Positions 9,241 to 18,249 of a stretch of DNA of 64,000 bases are shown in pieces (the first letter of the stretch is position 1; every line of letters starts with the position of its first letter). The notes below the pieces were generated by a model. That model was not told where the DNA came from and did no database searches. It worked only from the letters and a program-made list of their open reading frames with translations. This DNA is from CAZPBN01 sp964584935 (GTDB taxonomy: Bacteria > Acidobacteriota > Aminicenantia > Aminicenantales > Aminicenantaceae), in assembly GCA_964584935.1 (NCBI GenBank), contig CAZPBN010000001.1, positions 124,001-188,000 of the forward strand. Reading direction: 5' to 3'. A program made the position numbers and the translations under genes.

Positions 9241-9590
9241 GTACCTTAATAACAATCATTCATGTTATCATCTGTTTCATACTCATCATTGCCGTTCTGC
9301 TTCAATCCGGAAAATCTGCTGACCTGGCTGGAGCTTTCGGAGGAGCTGGCAGCCAAACAGTCTTTGGAGCCCGGGGAGCAGGAACTTTTCTTTCCAAATT
9401 AACAACCATTTCGGCAATTTTATTTATGGTCACTTCAATGGGATTATGGATTTTATCGGCAGGAAAAGGCAAATCTGTGGTTGAAAAAGAAAAAGCTCCT
9501 CAGGAAAAGGCAGAAACAGTCAAAGATACAAGCAAACAGAATCCAGAGCAAAAAACACAAACCAGTGGAACAGTTCAACAAGAAGGCTAA
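9237..9590 (+). CDS. secG: Preprotein translocase subunit SecG
   Basis: A 117-residue inner-membrane protein with two hydrophobic helices (about residues 3-21 and 55-74) around the conserved cytoplasmic loop LLQSGKSADLAGAFGGAGSQTVFG. SecG assists SecYE-driven export. The tail after residue 80 is low-complexity and charged (Lys, Glu, Gln, Thr), common in SecG. The start overlaps the tpiA stop as ATGA. The tpiA-secG link followed by tRNA-Leu is a frequent bacterial order. No U-rich terminator is evident between secG and the tRNA. Confidence 0.95.
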   Translation: MSTLITIIHVIICFILIIAVLLQSGKSADLAGAFGGAGSQTVFGARGAGTFLSKLTTISAILFMVTSMGLWILSAGKGKSVVEKEKAPQEKAETVKDTSKQNPEQKTQTSGTVQQEG

Positions 9591-9686
9591 AGCCGCTCAA
9601 AAGAAAAACAACAATAATTTTTTCTATTCATCAATACCATTGACAAAGATATTGTTCATAAAGAACTAAAGGCAAGGATTCTTATT

Positions 9687-9771
9687 GCCGAAGTGGTGGA
9701 ATTGGTAGACACGCATGGTTGAGGGCCATGTGAGCGTTTAGCTTGTGGGGGTTCGAGTCCCCCCTTCGGCA
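9687..9771 (+). tRNA. tRNA-Leu (anticodon GAG)
   Basis: The acceptor arms GCCGAAG (9687-9693) and CTTCGGC (9764-9770) pair fully, with discriminator A at 9771. The anticodon stem CATGG/CCATG encloses the loop TTGAGGG, giving anticodon GAG, which reads CUC and CUU. A variable arm typical of class II tRNAs and the T-arm GGGGG-TTCGAGT-CCCCC are present. The CCA end is not encoded (TAT follows). It lies about 96 bp after secG. Confidence 0.96.
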
Positions 9772-9797
9772 TATCCTTTTATAAAATTTAACTGCGT

Positions 9798-11294
9798 TCA
9801 TTGGTTTATCTTTTCTGAAAAAGAAAAAGCCAGATCAATTTTTTTCTTACAGTCTTTCTTATCTTTTCTCTTTTTCTCCTCTCCGATTTCAGGATCATCT
9901 ATTTTATAAGTTTCCACTAATGCTTCAACCAAAGCCCGATAACATATGTAAAAATCAATCAACCTCATTATATCATTGTCTCCAGATAGTTTTATGTATT
10001 CCTTCACTAAGACATCCGCCCATTCTTCTTTTCCATAAATATTCAAGTCCATAGCCAAAAAGGCAACTTCTGCCGCAACATCACAACTGGCAATTTTTTC
10101 ATTGAATTCAATGGAATCAAAAATATATATTTCTTTTTTGTGAATAAAAATATTTTTTGTTCTCACATCCCCATGGCATCTTTTGATTCGTTTATCCAAA
10201 ATTCTTTGTTCAAACAAATCCTTATTCTTTTGAATAAAGCTCTCTACTTTGGATTTTATCATTTCTAATCTCTCTCCATACTGGAGGTATTCTTCAATTA
10301 AAGGGATGATTTCAAAAATTGGTGAAAAATTCTCACTTATGGTCTTGGCTAGACCATACTTTTTAGGAGCATTATTGGTTCTCTGATGAAATTGTTCCAA
10401 TATTTGAGCAATTTTCTTTATGTGAGTTTGGTTTATCTTTTTTTCTTTGAGCAAATGATCCATTCTTGCACTTTGAGGCAATTCCACCATCTTAACCGCA
10501 TATTCAATAATGGCTCCATTCTGGTTTAAATTAACAGTTCCATCCTTTTTTTTAATAGGAACAACTCCTAAATAAAGATTTGAAGAAAGCATCGCATTCA
10601 ATTCATTTTCTTTCTCACAGTAATATTTCCTTTTTTGAAGAGTGCTGTAATCGACAAAGCTAAAAAGAACCGGTTTTTTTACCTTGAAGGCATGATGTCC
10701 ATCCAACAAGACCCAGCTGATATGAGTATGGAGAAGTTTCATTTTATGTTTTTTCTTCAACACATCAATGACTCTATCCTGCTTCTCAACTATTCTCATT
10801 TTATTCACAACTTCCAATGATTCTTCTTTCCATTTCTTATCATCTCCGGTATGAATTACAAAATGTTCTTTTTTTATTGATTCGAATTTGTTTTTAATCA
10901 TCTTATACACCCGATAATCAGCATCACTGTAATCTGCCCTATTTTTATATCTTTCATGGATCCGTTTTTTCACTGTATCTTCAGGACAAACGATTTTGAT
11001 CAAAAATACACAACCTTTCGCCTTTTTACCGATTTTGAAAGCTTGATCTCTCCATTCCTTTTTAAAAAAGGTTGCATCTAAAATGACGTTTTCATCCTTA
11101 CTCAATAAATCTTGCGCCTGTTGGAACATTTCTCTATAAACTGATCTCTTTCTCTTTTGAGTATATTCCGGCTTGTTTGACATTTTTTTCCGGATCCTGT
11201 CCGTACTCAATACTTCAGCTTTGAGTTGATTCGCTATCTCCTTGGAGACAGTCGTTTTTCCAGTTCCTGGCAAACCTGAGATAACCACTAACAT
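9798..11294 (-). CDS. P-loop kinase fused to an aminoglycoside-phosphotransferase-like domain
   Basis: A 498-residue two-domain protein. The start is set at the ATG at 11294, preceded by AAGGAG seven bases away; an in-frame TTG/ATG ten codons earlier lacks a site. Residues 1-165 form a COG0645-like P-loop kinase with Walker A GLPGTGKT near the N terminus and the acidic ILDATF strand. Residues 185-480 resemble COG2187, an APH-like kinase fold. They begin THISWVLLDGHHAFKVKKPV, and the catalytic loop RCHGDVRTKNIF is followed by IFDSIEFN. In the best known bacterial fusions of these two families the APH-like part comes first, so the order here is reversed. The substrate is unknown. It is monocistronic and converges on tRNA-Leu. 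Confidence 0.8.
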   Translation of the reverse strand: MLVVISGLPGTGKTTVSKEIANQLKAEVLSTDRIRKKMSNKPEYTQKRKRSVYREMFQQAQDLLSKDENVILDATFFKKEWRDQAFKIGKKAKGCVFLIKIVCPEDTVKKRIHERYKNRADYSDADYRVYKMIKNKFESIKKEHFVIHTGDDKKWKEESLEVVNKMRIVEKQDRVIDVLKKKHKMKLLHTHISWVLLDGHHAFKVKKPVLFSFVDYSTLQKRKYYCEKENELNAMLSSNLYLGVVPIKKKDGTVNLNQNGAIIEYAVKMVELPQSARMDHLLKEKKINQTHIKKIAQILEQFHQRTNNAPKKYGLAKTISENFSPIFEIIPLIEEYLQYGERLEMIKSKVESFIQKNKDLFEQRILDKRIKRCHGDVRTKNIFIHKKEIYIFDSIEFNEKIASCDVAAEVAFLAMDLNIYGKEEWADVLVKEYIKLSGDNDIMRLIDFYICYRALVEALVETYKIDDPEIGEEKKRKDKKDCKKKIDLAFSFSEKINQ

Positions 11295-11745
11295 GATAAA
11301 CTCCTTCTTCTGGATGCAAAACAAACATCTGGTTGAATCATAATAAAAATCCTTTCTTTTTTCAGAAAATACAAAATATATGCCAATTTGTCCATTAACA
11401 AAACGTTACTCGGAGATTCTTTCCCTTCCCTAACTCTATTTTTTTCCTAAAAACCAATCATCAATGATATTTATACTTAATCCTAAAACGAACTATTGAA
11501 TTTTACTGGATAGGAATTTGTTCTGTAAAACAGGACGAAAATTTTTTTCCCTATGTTGTCTCCTTTCCTTAACCAGCAAATCAATCAAAAAATGACTAAA
11601 AACCCAGGGGAAATTCAAAAATTAAGGACTATTTTCTTTCTACTCTTAAAAATAGCTGAAGATAGAATTATATTCCACCCATTGCTGTATCAATTCATTA
11701 ATGATTTTATTCTGGTATAATTTTTGCTTTAGTATTCAATAGAAA
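11295..11745. other. AT-rich intergenic region without a recognised feature
   Basis: About 450 bp between the divergent kinase fusion and the ftsH remnant. I found no open frame with family resemblance, no tRNA, no strong hairpin with a U-run and no repeat. The right end should hold the former ftsH promoter. TTGCTT...TATTCA-like elements around 11726-11738 are too weak to call. Confidence 0.5.
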
Positions 11746-12943
11746 ATGAAAAATCACAACTCTAAAATTAAAAGATTCAATAATCCGAAGTGGAGGTGGG
11801 GAATTTCCATTTGGATAGTGGTATTTGTTCTCATCGGCTACTTTCTAATTCAGACATACACCTCTCAACAAAATAACGGGCTAGAGGAACTGGCTTAGGT
11901 GGTGGACACGATGAACGCGAACAAACACTCAATCAAATTCTTTCAGAAATGGACGGTTTTGTTCCTCATCAGTCTGTCATTGTTCTTTCTGCAACGAACC
12001 GTCCAGATGTCCTTGATCCTGCCTTAACTCGGCCCGGACGTTTTGACAGACAGATCACCCTAAGTCTCCCTTACAAAGAAGTAAGAAAGAAAATTTTAAT
12101 GATTCATAGCCGCAATGTTCCTCTAAATGATGATGTGGATATGGATAACCTAGCGGCAAGAACAGTTGGATTTTCTGGAGCGGATCTTAAAAATCTGGTC
12201 AATGAAGCAGCACTCCTTGCCGCCCGAAAACAGAAGAAAAAAGTATCTCCTGAGGATTTTGACAATGCTAGAGATAAAATTCTCCTCGGACATGAACGGG
12301 AAGAAATAATGAGCGAAGAGGAGAAAAATATCATCGCTTACCATGAAGCAGGACACGCTCTTATGGCTATACTCACACCTGGTGCGGAGACCCTCTTCAA
12401 AAAGTAACCATCATTCCCCACGGCAGCTCTTTGGGAGCCACAGAACAAACTCCTGAAGAAGACCGACACAATTTCAAAAAGGAGTATCTTCTCAAACGAA
12501 TCTGTATTACATTGGGGGGAAGAGCGGCAGGAAAATTAGAATTCAAGGACATCAGCAATGGAGCAGCCGATGACCTTAAGAAAGTAACCCAACTAGCCCG
12601 ACGTATGGTCACCCAATGGGGAATGAGTGACAAATTGGGCCCGATCACATTCAGCCTAGGAGAAGAACATCTGTTCTTAGGGAGAGAAATGGCTAAACCT
12701 AAAGATTTCAGTGAAGATACAGCTCGAATCATTGATGAAGAGATCTAAAAAATAGTGAGCGAACAGGAAGAGAAAGCCACCAAAACATTGAGCCAGAATA
12801 AAAATAAGCTTAATAAATTGGCGAAAGCTCTCTTGGAGAAAGAAACACTTGAACCTAAAGATATAAACCGTTTATTAAAAAATAAAATTCAATCCAAAAG
12901 TAAGAAAAAATCGAAAAAAAGAAAAACCACTAAAGGAAAATAA
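11746..12943 (+). pseudogene. ftsH: Decayed ftsH (membrane AAA zinc protease) remnant
   Basis: Three stretches of one FtsH gene in broken frames. An ATG at 11746 gives an N-terminal piece with one transmembrane helix (IWIVVFVLIGYFLI) that stops at 11896-11898. Just there another frame resumes with GLGGGHDEREQTLNQ, which in FtsH lies just after Walker B. The rest of the periplasmic domain and the Walker A and B motifs are therefore deleted. That frame runs through the second region of homology (NRPDVLDPALTRPGRFDR) and the zinc motif HEAGH (about 12352). It then ends at 12405-12407 after what looks like a two-base insertion (GA at about 12386). The third frame continues with KVTIIPHGSSLGA to a TAA at 12746-12748 and, in the same frame, to 12943. 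Four lesions make function very unlikely. FtsH is usually essential, so an intact copy should exist elsewhere. Confidence 0.9.
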
Positions 12944-12946
12944 GGA

Positions 12947-13234
12947 TTATTTGAATTTTGAAACAGCGTAATCCACTGCTTTTTTTAAATCAAATAACGC
13001 ACTTTCGACTCCTTTTTTTAGCTCTTTGGAAGCCTCTCCGCTTGTCTCCTTCAATTCGTTCAATTTTCTTTTGATATCTTCTTGCTTTGCTTTCAGACTT
13101 TCTATTCCTTCGGCATACTCTTTTTTTCCCTCGGCTTTTGCCTGATCTGCTTTGGCAGCTAATTCATCGATTTTTGCTTGAAGCTGATCAACTTGAGCTT
13201 CCAGCTTTTTTTCATGGGCCTCATTTTTTTCCAT
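12947..13234 (-). CDS. Small coiled-coil protein, function unknown
   Basis: A 95-residue, highly charged protein (many Lys, Glu, Ala) with heptad-like spacing of Leu and Ile from about residue 10 to 65, predicted as one long coiled coil followed by an amphipathic tail (SALFDLKKAVDYAVSKF). No signal peptide or membrane segment is seen. Such proteins occur in bacteria as sll1863-like stress proteins, but the resemblance is only general. It has a good ribosome site (AAGGAGG) upstream of the ATG at 13234. It lies three bases from the end of the ftsH remnant on the opposite strand and 63 bp downstream of the site-2 protease on the same strand. Confidence 0.75.
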   Translation of the reverse strand: MEKNEAHEKKLEAQVDQLQAKIDELAAKADQAKAEGKKEYAEGIESLKAKQEDIKRKLNELKETSGEASKELKKGVESALFDLKKAVDYAVSKFK

Positions 13235-13297
13235 TGATATCCTCCTTAATAAATAATGTTTCCCTCTCTTGATATTTTATAAAATTCCACATAAGGA

Positions 13298-14425
13298 TTA
13301 TTCTTCCAGATCAATTTTAAGAGAAAGCAATCCCATCATGTCTTTCAGAGTGATCACCCCTACCAGCTTCTCTTTTTCCACCACCATAAGACGGCTCGAA
13401 TTGTTCTTTCTCATAAGTGTGAGAGCCTTCATTGCATCTTCATCCGGACTAATCGCATTCTTCTCCGAACAGGGTTCAGTCAACTCCCTTACTTTCCGTT
13501 CTCCTCTTTTTTCTTTTGGTATATTTTTAATCTTATTGAGAGTCACACATCCAATGAGTTTTTTATTCTCCACCACCGGATACATCTTGTAATGATGTTT
13601 GTAAATAATCTCTTCGATCAATTCTTCAACAGAAATGTCCTGAGAGACCGTAATTGGATCAGATTTCATAAATTGACGGACTTTTTCTCCCTCCAGAGAT
13701 CTGCGAATCAGCATTTGCTGGTAAGCCGACTGGGAAGCTCCTCGTATGAACAGACCGATCACAGCCATCCATACTCCGCCAATGAGATTACCAAGAAACA
13801 ACTCTAAAATACCGAATACGATCAAAGCTATACCAAATGCCCCCCCGATTTTTGAAGAAATTCGAGTAGCCCAACGGATGTTATCTTTCCATCCCCACAG
13901 GACTGACCGGAGAACCCGTCCTCCATCCAGGGGAAACGCAGGCAAAAGATTAAAACCGGCTAATATAATATTTAAAAATCCCAGATAATTGATCACACCA
14001 GTTATTGATTTAGGCCAATTTCCACTTGCTCCCAGAAGGAAAATCCCAAAAAGTCCCAATCCAAGGACTGCACTGGATATGGGGCCAGCCACTGCCATAA
14101 AAAATTCAGCTTTAGGACTGGGAGGTTCTTCGGACATTTCTGCCACCCCACCAAATACAAAAAGGGTAATCCCCTTCATGGGCAATCCAAATTTTCGAGC
14201 AATGAGAGAATGCCATAGTTCATGGAACACAATGGAAAATAGAAGCCCTAAAGCTCCGGCTACTCCCATAAGCCAGTAAGTTAAGGATGACAAATCTTTA
14301 TACAAATGAGGAAACAGACCTTCAGCCAGTGTCCAGGTTATAAGAATTCCCAGGATGAGCCAGCTAAAATCAATTTTAACTTTGAATCCAAAAAGCTTTA
14401 TTAAAGTTATTCCCTTACCGAACAT
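13298..14425 (-). CDS. Site-2 protease family zinc metalloprotease with two CBS domains
   Basis: A 375-residue M50 intramembrane protease. The zinc motif FHELWHSL lies in the second hydrophobic region (about residues 67-74). The third ligand motif FPLDGGRVLRS is at about 164-174. Four to six membrane segments fill residues 15-235. Two CBS domains follow (about 247-305 and 315-370), with MYPVVENKKLIG and RLMVVEKEKLVGVI. CBS pairs in this subfamily bind adenine nucleotides and may tune proteolysis. The substrate is unknown; such proteases often cut membrane-bound anti-sigma factors, and two candidates exist in this window. No partner gene is adjacent except the small coiled-coil protein. Confidence 0.92.
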   Translation of the reverse strand: MFGKGITLIKLFGFKVKIDFSWLILGILITWTLAEGLFPHLYKDLSSLTYWLMGVAGALGLLFSIVFHELWHSLIARKFGLPMKGITLFVFGGVAEMSEEPPSPKAEFFMAVAGPISSAVLGLGLFGIFLLGASGNWPKSITGVINYLGFLNIILAGFNLLPAFPLDGGRVLRSVLWGWKDNIRWATRISSKIGGAFGIALIVFGILELFLGNLIGGVWMAVIGLFIRGASQSAYQQMLIRRSLEGEKVRQFMKSDPITVSQDISVEELIEEIIYKHHYKMYPVVENKKLIGCVTLNKIKNIPKEKRGERKVRELTEPCSEKNAISPDEDAMKALTLMRKNNSSRLMVVEKEKLVGVITLKDMMGLLSLKIDLEE

Positions 14426-14830
14426 AAATATTCTCCTTTAAATAGAACCCAAATTGTTTGGATACGTCTCTATTGTTTTCCAAAAAAATTCCACTCACTT
14501 CTCCAGGATCAAACGATAATAGCAATATAAAAAGTTCTTCTCCCACACAATCTGTTCGCTTTAATTCTATCATACTTCACTCAGATTCAGAAACATTATC
14601 GCTCAACCTCATCTGTTTTCATAAATACTATAAACAAGAAACATGCCAACCATTCCAGTAAAAGAAAATAAATTCTCTTTTTATCCATATTCTGAGAAGA
14701 AAAATTATAAATTAAAATTTTAACCGGAATTCCTTATCCTTATCTTAGGAAACAAAAATGACTTCATTTCAAAGGATATTTTCCTATATGGAAGATTGAA
14801 AGATTGATACTTTTTCTCTTCAAGGGACCA
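14426..14830. other. Intergenic region without a recognised feature
   Basis: About 400 AT-rich bases between the end of rpsU and the start of the site-2 protease gene, both on the minus strand. I see no plausible gene, no strong hairpin followed by a T-run on the minus strand, and none of the repeat words found elsewhere in the window. It must hold the protease promoter, which I cannot point to. Confidence 0.5.
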
Positions 14831-15040
14831 TCAGAGCAAATCTTTTTGCTTTTTTCTTCTGAGGTATCTTCTGAGACGCTTGCGTGCCCGAGCTTCCTTC
14901 ATTCTTTTTTTATCGCCAGGTTTTATATATACAGAATTTTTCTTATAATCTCTCAGTATAGACTCTCCCTGAACTTTTCTTCTGAATCTTTTGAGAGCAT
15001 TTTCCAAAGACTCATTTTCTTTAATCATCACAAAAGCCAA
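14831..15040 (-). CDS. rpsU: 30S ribosomal protein S21
   Basis: A 69-residue basic protein of the small ribosomal subunit, involved in initiation complex formation. The S21 hallmark KENESLENALKRFRRKV follows the first few residues, and the C-terminal half is Arg/Lys-rich (KRLRRYLRRKK). No ATG is suitably placed; a TTG at 15040 sits nine bases after a full GGAGG, and the next ATG is four codons in, so TTG is chosen. It stands alone, without dnaG or yqeY next to it. Confidence 0.93.
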   Translation of the reverse strand: MAFVMIKENESLENALKRFRRKVQGESILRDYKKNSVYIKPGDKKRMKEARARKRLRRYLRRKKQKDLL

Positions 15041-15366
15041 GTATCAACACCTCCTTTCCCTCTCTTCTTCCAAGGAATTTTTAGACAATTTCTTATCTCT
15101 TCTGTCAAAAAATGATCCCGATAAAAGAATATTCATTTATCTAAGGGAAATTTAAACAGAAATTTTATAATGAGAGGGTTTTTGAACTATCTCAATACAT
15201 TCTGTAGATATTTTAGCAATTTGTTGAGTGCAAATCAAGGTTTGAAACATTACCCAAAACAAATTTTCGAGCCAAGAAAAGAGTTGGAACCAGGTCAAAT
15301 CAGATTGTTGATTCGTATTATTCCCAAGAATAATAGAGTTTTAATAAAGAAATTCTCTTTTCCCCT
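15041..15366. other. Intergenic region without a recognised gene
   Basis: About 325 bases between rpsU and the terminator of the HtrA-like operon, all on the minus strand side. It contains the rpsU ribosome site and presumably its promoter. No further gene, repeat or RNA structure was recognised. A short open frame on the plus strand (15170-15409) has no family resemblance and runs into the terminator. Confidence 0.5.
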
Positions 15367-15403
15367 AAAAAAACAGGGAGGTAACGATTTTCCCTCCCTG
15401 TTT
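15367..15403 (-). terminator. Rho-independent terminator of the sigma/HtrA-like operon
   Basis: A perfect 11-bp stem, AAACAGGGAGG (15371-15381) with CCTCCCTGTTT (15393-15403), encloses an 11-base loop. Read on the minus strand it is followed by a run of seven T (15367-15373, overlapping the stem base). It begins 23 bases beyond the stop of the HtrA-like gene. Confidence 0.9.
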
Positions 15404-15425
15404 ATATGAATCTGAATGAAACAGA

Positions 15426-17090
15426 TTAGACTTTTGTAAACTGTACAAAAGCGTTTGAATTCATAAATTGTATTTTTTCATCGTTTTTTCTATTGATAAT
15501 ATTCTTCCAGCTTACTTTCAATTTTTTCATATATTCCTTAAATCTGTCCATGAATTCGTTAATTCTCTGTTCATAATTGTCATCAAACCAATATTTCATT
15601 CTTTGACTCCAGTTTTCACTATTTCCATAGTACAAATCAATTCCATCTTTACCCTTACTAAAAGAAAATTCAAATCCTCTTGAAATGTTTTCATCTTCCT
15701 CTATCTCCACTTCAATGGTTTTTTCCTTCCTGCTCCGCAATATTCCGAGCTTAATACTTTCTTTTTCTTTTTTATTCTGTATCAATTCAATGAATCTGGT
15801 CATTTTTTCTATACGCTCTCCATCTGCAGTGATGATAACATCTCCCACATGCAAACCTGCCTTTTGCGCAGGGCTGTCTTTAACTATTTTTGTGATCAGA
15901 AGTCCTGTTCCTTTGTTTACTCCAAAATACTCTGCCAATTCCCTGTTTAGTTCTCTTAGATACACTCCTATATAATTTCTGTTTTTCGAAAAATAGCGTT
16001 TTAATGAATCAGGCTTATCAAACTTCCAATCAAATTTTTCCGGAGAAAAAAACTCTGGAAATTTTAACTCAAGCTCTTTAAATGAATCCTTCCTTGAGTA
16101 TTCCCCCAGTTTCACCTTCACATTCATTTTCTCACCATTCCGTTTTATTCTTATATTCACTTTATCACCTGGTTTTCTCATCCTGATCTCATGGGCGAGC
16201 ATTTCAGTGCTGGTTATGGTTTTTCCTTCAAATTCCAGAACAATATCTCCTTTTTTCAAACCTGCCTCATCTGCAGGACTGTTTTCTTCAACATCTCTAA
16301 TCTCAACCTGATCGTCTTCATTTTTTCCTATATAGATGCCGAGCTGACCTCTCTGTACCTTTCCTTTTTCCCTGATTTCAGATGCAATCTTTTTAACCAC
16401 AGAAACAGGTATCGCTTGTGCCATTCCCGATGAAGGTGCTACAGCCTTGCTGTATATATAACCTGAACCTTTGACTTCCTTCTCTCCGAATCTGAATAAA
16501 AGGGGTTGAGTTTCTGAATAAACCCCTCTTAATAATCCAATCATATGACCCTTTTTATTAACAACCGGACTGCCACTGGCTCCAGGGACAACCCAGGCAT
16601 TTAATCTGATGCTATCTTGAGAAATAGAACTAACAATTCCTTGAGTAACAGCCGGTTTATTTTCAGGGGACATACTGACAATCCCTATCCATGAACCAGG
16701 GGATATATCCTTTATATTTCCGATTTTCAAAGGAACAAGCTGTTTATCTTCAGTTCTAATAAGAGCCAGATGAGTTACCGGATCAATTCCTATTAACTCA
16801 GCTTTTGATTTTTTCCCTCTTGAATCAACAATCCAAATCTCTTCACTATTGGGAGAAATCAGGGCTGTGGTTACAATATAACCTCCTTCTTCAATAACCA
16901 CACCGGTGGCAACTTTTCTCAAGCCATTTTCGACTTCTACTTTGACTACCGACGTATATACTTTATTTGTTAAATCCTCAATATCAACATCGCTTGATAT
17001 AGGAACAGAAAAAGCTTTTAGATTGAGAAAAAGCATACACACAGCTATAAAGAAAATAAATATCTGTTTAAATTTGTTATTCATTGACAT
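15426..17090 (-). CDS. HtrA/Deg-like PDZ protein with lost catalytic His and Asp (predicted pseudoprotease)
   Basis: A 554-residue exported protein: signal peptide or N-terminal anchor (residues 7-27), a trypsin-like domain (about 35-230), two PDZ domains (about 243-340 and 370-465) and a charged helical tail. The fold is clear from GVVIEEGGYIV, IGIDPVTHLAL and PGASGSPVVN. The catalytic His of the usual TNNHVV motif is replaced by Leu77 (TTALIS). The Asp of TDLAV is replaced by His107 (THLAL). Ser172 remains, but in GASGSP rather than GNSGGP. Protease activity is therefore unlikely. A chaperone, sensor or scaffold role in the envelope is inferred. It is last in an operon with an ECF sigma factor and a small membrane protein. 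Confidence 0.87.
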   Translation of the reverse strand: MSMNNKFKQIFIFFIAVCMLFLNLKAFSVPISSDVDIEDLTNKVYTSVVKVEVENGLRKVATGVVIEEGGYIVTTALISPNSEEIWIVDSRGKKSKAELIGIDPVTHLALIRTEDKQLVPLKIGNIKDISPGSWIGIVSMSPENKPAVTQGIVSSISQDSIRLNAWVVPGASGSPVVNKKGHMIGLLRGVYSETQPLLFRFGEKEVKGSGYIYSKAVAPSSGMAQAIPVSVVKKIASEIREKGKVQRGQLGIYIGKNEDDQVEIRDVEENSPADEAGLKKGDIVLEFEGKTITSTEMLAHEIRMRKPGDKVNIRIKRNGEKMNVKVKLGEYSRKDSFKELELKFPEFFSPEKFDWKFDKPDSLKRYFSKNRNYIGVYLRELNRELAEYFGVNKGTGLLITKIVKDSPAQKAGLHVGDVIITADGERIEKMTRFIELIQNKKEKESIKLGILRSRKEKTIEVEIEEDENISRGFEFSFSKGKDGIDLYYGNSENWSQRMKYWFDDNYEQRINEFMDRFKEYMKKLKVSWKNIINRKNDEKIQFMNSNAFVQFTKV

Positions 17091-17096
17091 AACCTC

Positions 17097-17495
17097 CTAG
17101 TATATAATCTCACTATTTGTCTCATTTGAAACCTGCTCAAGGATATAAATCGTCCTTGGCTGATTGATAAAAGTCCGGACTTCTTCCTTATAGTCTACTT
17201 GTTCCGTAACAGGCAGAAAATCCCTTTCCGAATAATCTTCCCTTTGTTCATAGCTTATCGCTCTTTCTATGTTCAAATTAGCCTGTTCCATGGATGATTT
17301 TTTAGGAAAATCAAATATATTCAATACAATCATTAAGACAACAAGTAATCCCGAAGCTCCAGCCAGGGAAAAACGATAATATTTTCTTCTCTGTTTTTTC
17401 CTCTTTCTCAGTTCCAGTTGATTTTTTATAATTTTTTCAAATCCAGGAGGAGCTTTAACTTTTTCCAGTTTCTCTAACATATTAAGCTCTTCCAT
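17097..17495 (-). CDS. Small single-pass membrane protein, putative anti-sigma factor
   Basis: A 132-residue protein with a basic N-terminal domain (about 1-40, rich in Lys and Arg), one transmembrane helix (about 44-62, AGASGLLVVLMIVLNIF) and an extracytoplasmic tail of about 70 residues. No HxxxCxxC zinc motif is present. Its gene overlaps the end of the ECF sigma gene by 14 bases, the standard place for an anti-sigma factor, and it is followed by the HtrA-like gene. Function is inferred from topology and context only; sequence similarity to known anti-sigma families is not evident to me. Confidence 0.7.
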   Translation of the reverse strand: MEELNMLEKLEKVKAPPGFEKIIKNQLELRKRKKQRRKYYRFSLAGASGLLVVLMIVLNIFDFPKKSSMEQANLNIERAISYEQREDYSERDFLPVTEQVDYKEEVRTFINQPRTIYILEQVSNETNSEIIY

Positions 17496-18072
17496 TTTTA
17501 AACTCCCTATTATTCAATAACATTTCATTATTGACATTGAATTTCTCTATTTCCTTCTTTAAATAATCTCTTCCCCTGCTTATCCTCGCTTTGACAGTTC
17601 CAACCGGGACCCTTAGTATTTGAGCAATTTCATCCTGGGAAAATCCTTCGATATCTTTAAGTATGACTGGAATTCTGTACCGGGGATGAAGAGCACTCAA
17701 TGCTCTTTTTATAATTTTAATCGAAACTGAAGTTGAAGGCTCCATAGAGACATCTCCCAGTTTGCTGTGGTTTTTAACCTCATCATAAGAAACTGTCAAA
17801 AATTTCCTTGATTTTTTTAATTCGGTTTTGGCAAGGTTTGAAGCAATGGTGTAAATCCAAGAGGATAAAGGAGCCATTGGCTTATACTTGTTAGCCTTAA
17901 AATATACCCTCATAAAAGTCTCCTGGGATAACTCCACTGCTTTTTGATAATCATTCGTCATTTGATAAAGAAAATTAACAATTTTATCCTTGTAAATCCT
18001 AACAATTTGTTCAAATGCCATCTCATCGCCCTTCTGCACCCGTCTCATTAGTTCCTGTTCATCCATTTTCAT
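17482..18072 (-). CDS. ECF-type RNA polymerase sigma factor (RpoE-like)
   Basis: A 196-residue sigma-70 family protein with region 2 (about residues 20-90, containing QMTNDYQKAVELSQETFMRV and the -10 recognition part SSWIYTIASN) and region 4 (about 120-175, with FSQDEIAQILRVPVGTVKARISRG as the helix-turn-helix). Such factors direct envelope-stress regulons. It heads a three-gene unit with a likely anti-sigma factor and an HtrA-like protein, matching the logic of rpoE-rseA-degP. About 177 bp upstream separates it from the biotin carrier gene. I could not identify its autoregulatory promoter. Confidence 0.93.
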   Translation of the reverse strand: MKMDEQELMRRVQKGDEMAFEQIVRIYKDKIVNFLYQMTNDYQKAVELSQETFMRVYFKANKYKPMAPLSSWIYTIASNLAKTELKKSRKFLTVSYDEVKNHSKLGDVSMEPSTSVSIKIIKRALSALHPRYRIPVILKDIEGFSQDEIAQILRVPVGTVKARISRGRDYLKKEIEKFNVNNEMLLNNREFKNGRA

Positions 18073-18249
18073 TTGTTTTAAACTCTTTCTTTATATAAAT
18101 CGTTGCATTTTTTGATGACACATTACCCCTTCCTCAATGGTATAAAAATATTGATATCCCCTTACTCTGGGATAATCTGAAAAGAATACGTATGAAGAAA
18201 TGTGAATGAGGAATAAACAGCCCCATTATCCAATCGAATCCTGAATTGG

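Noticed and set aside
15170..15409. Plus-strand open frame of 79 codons
   Set aside because: It runs through the terminator hairpin of the opposite-strand operon and has no recognisable product.
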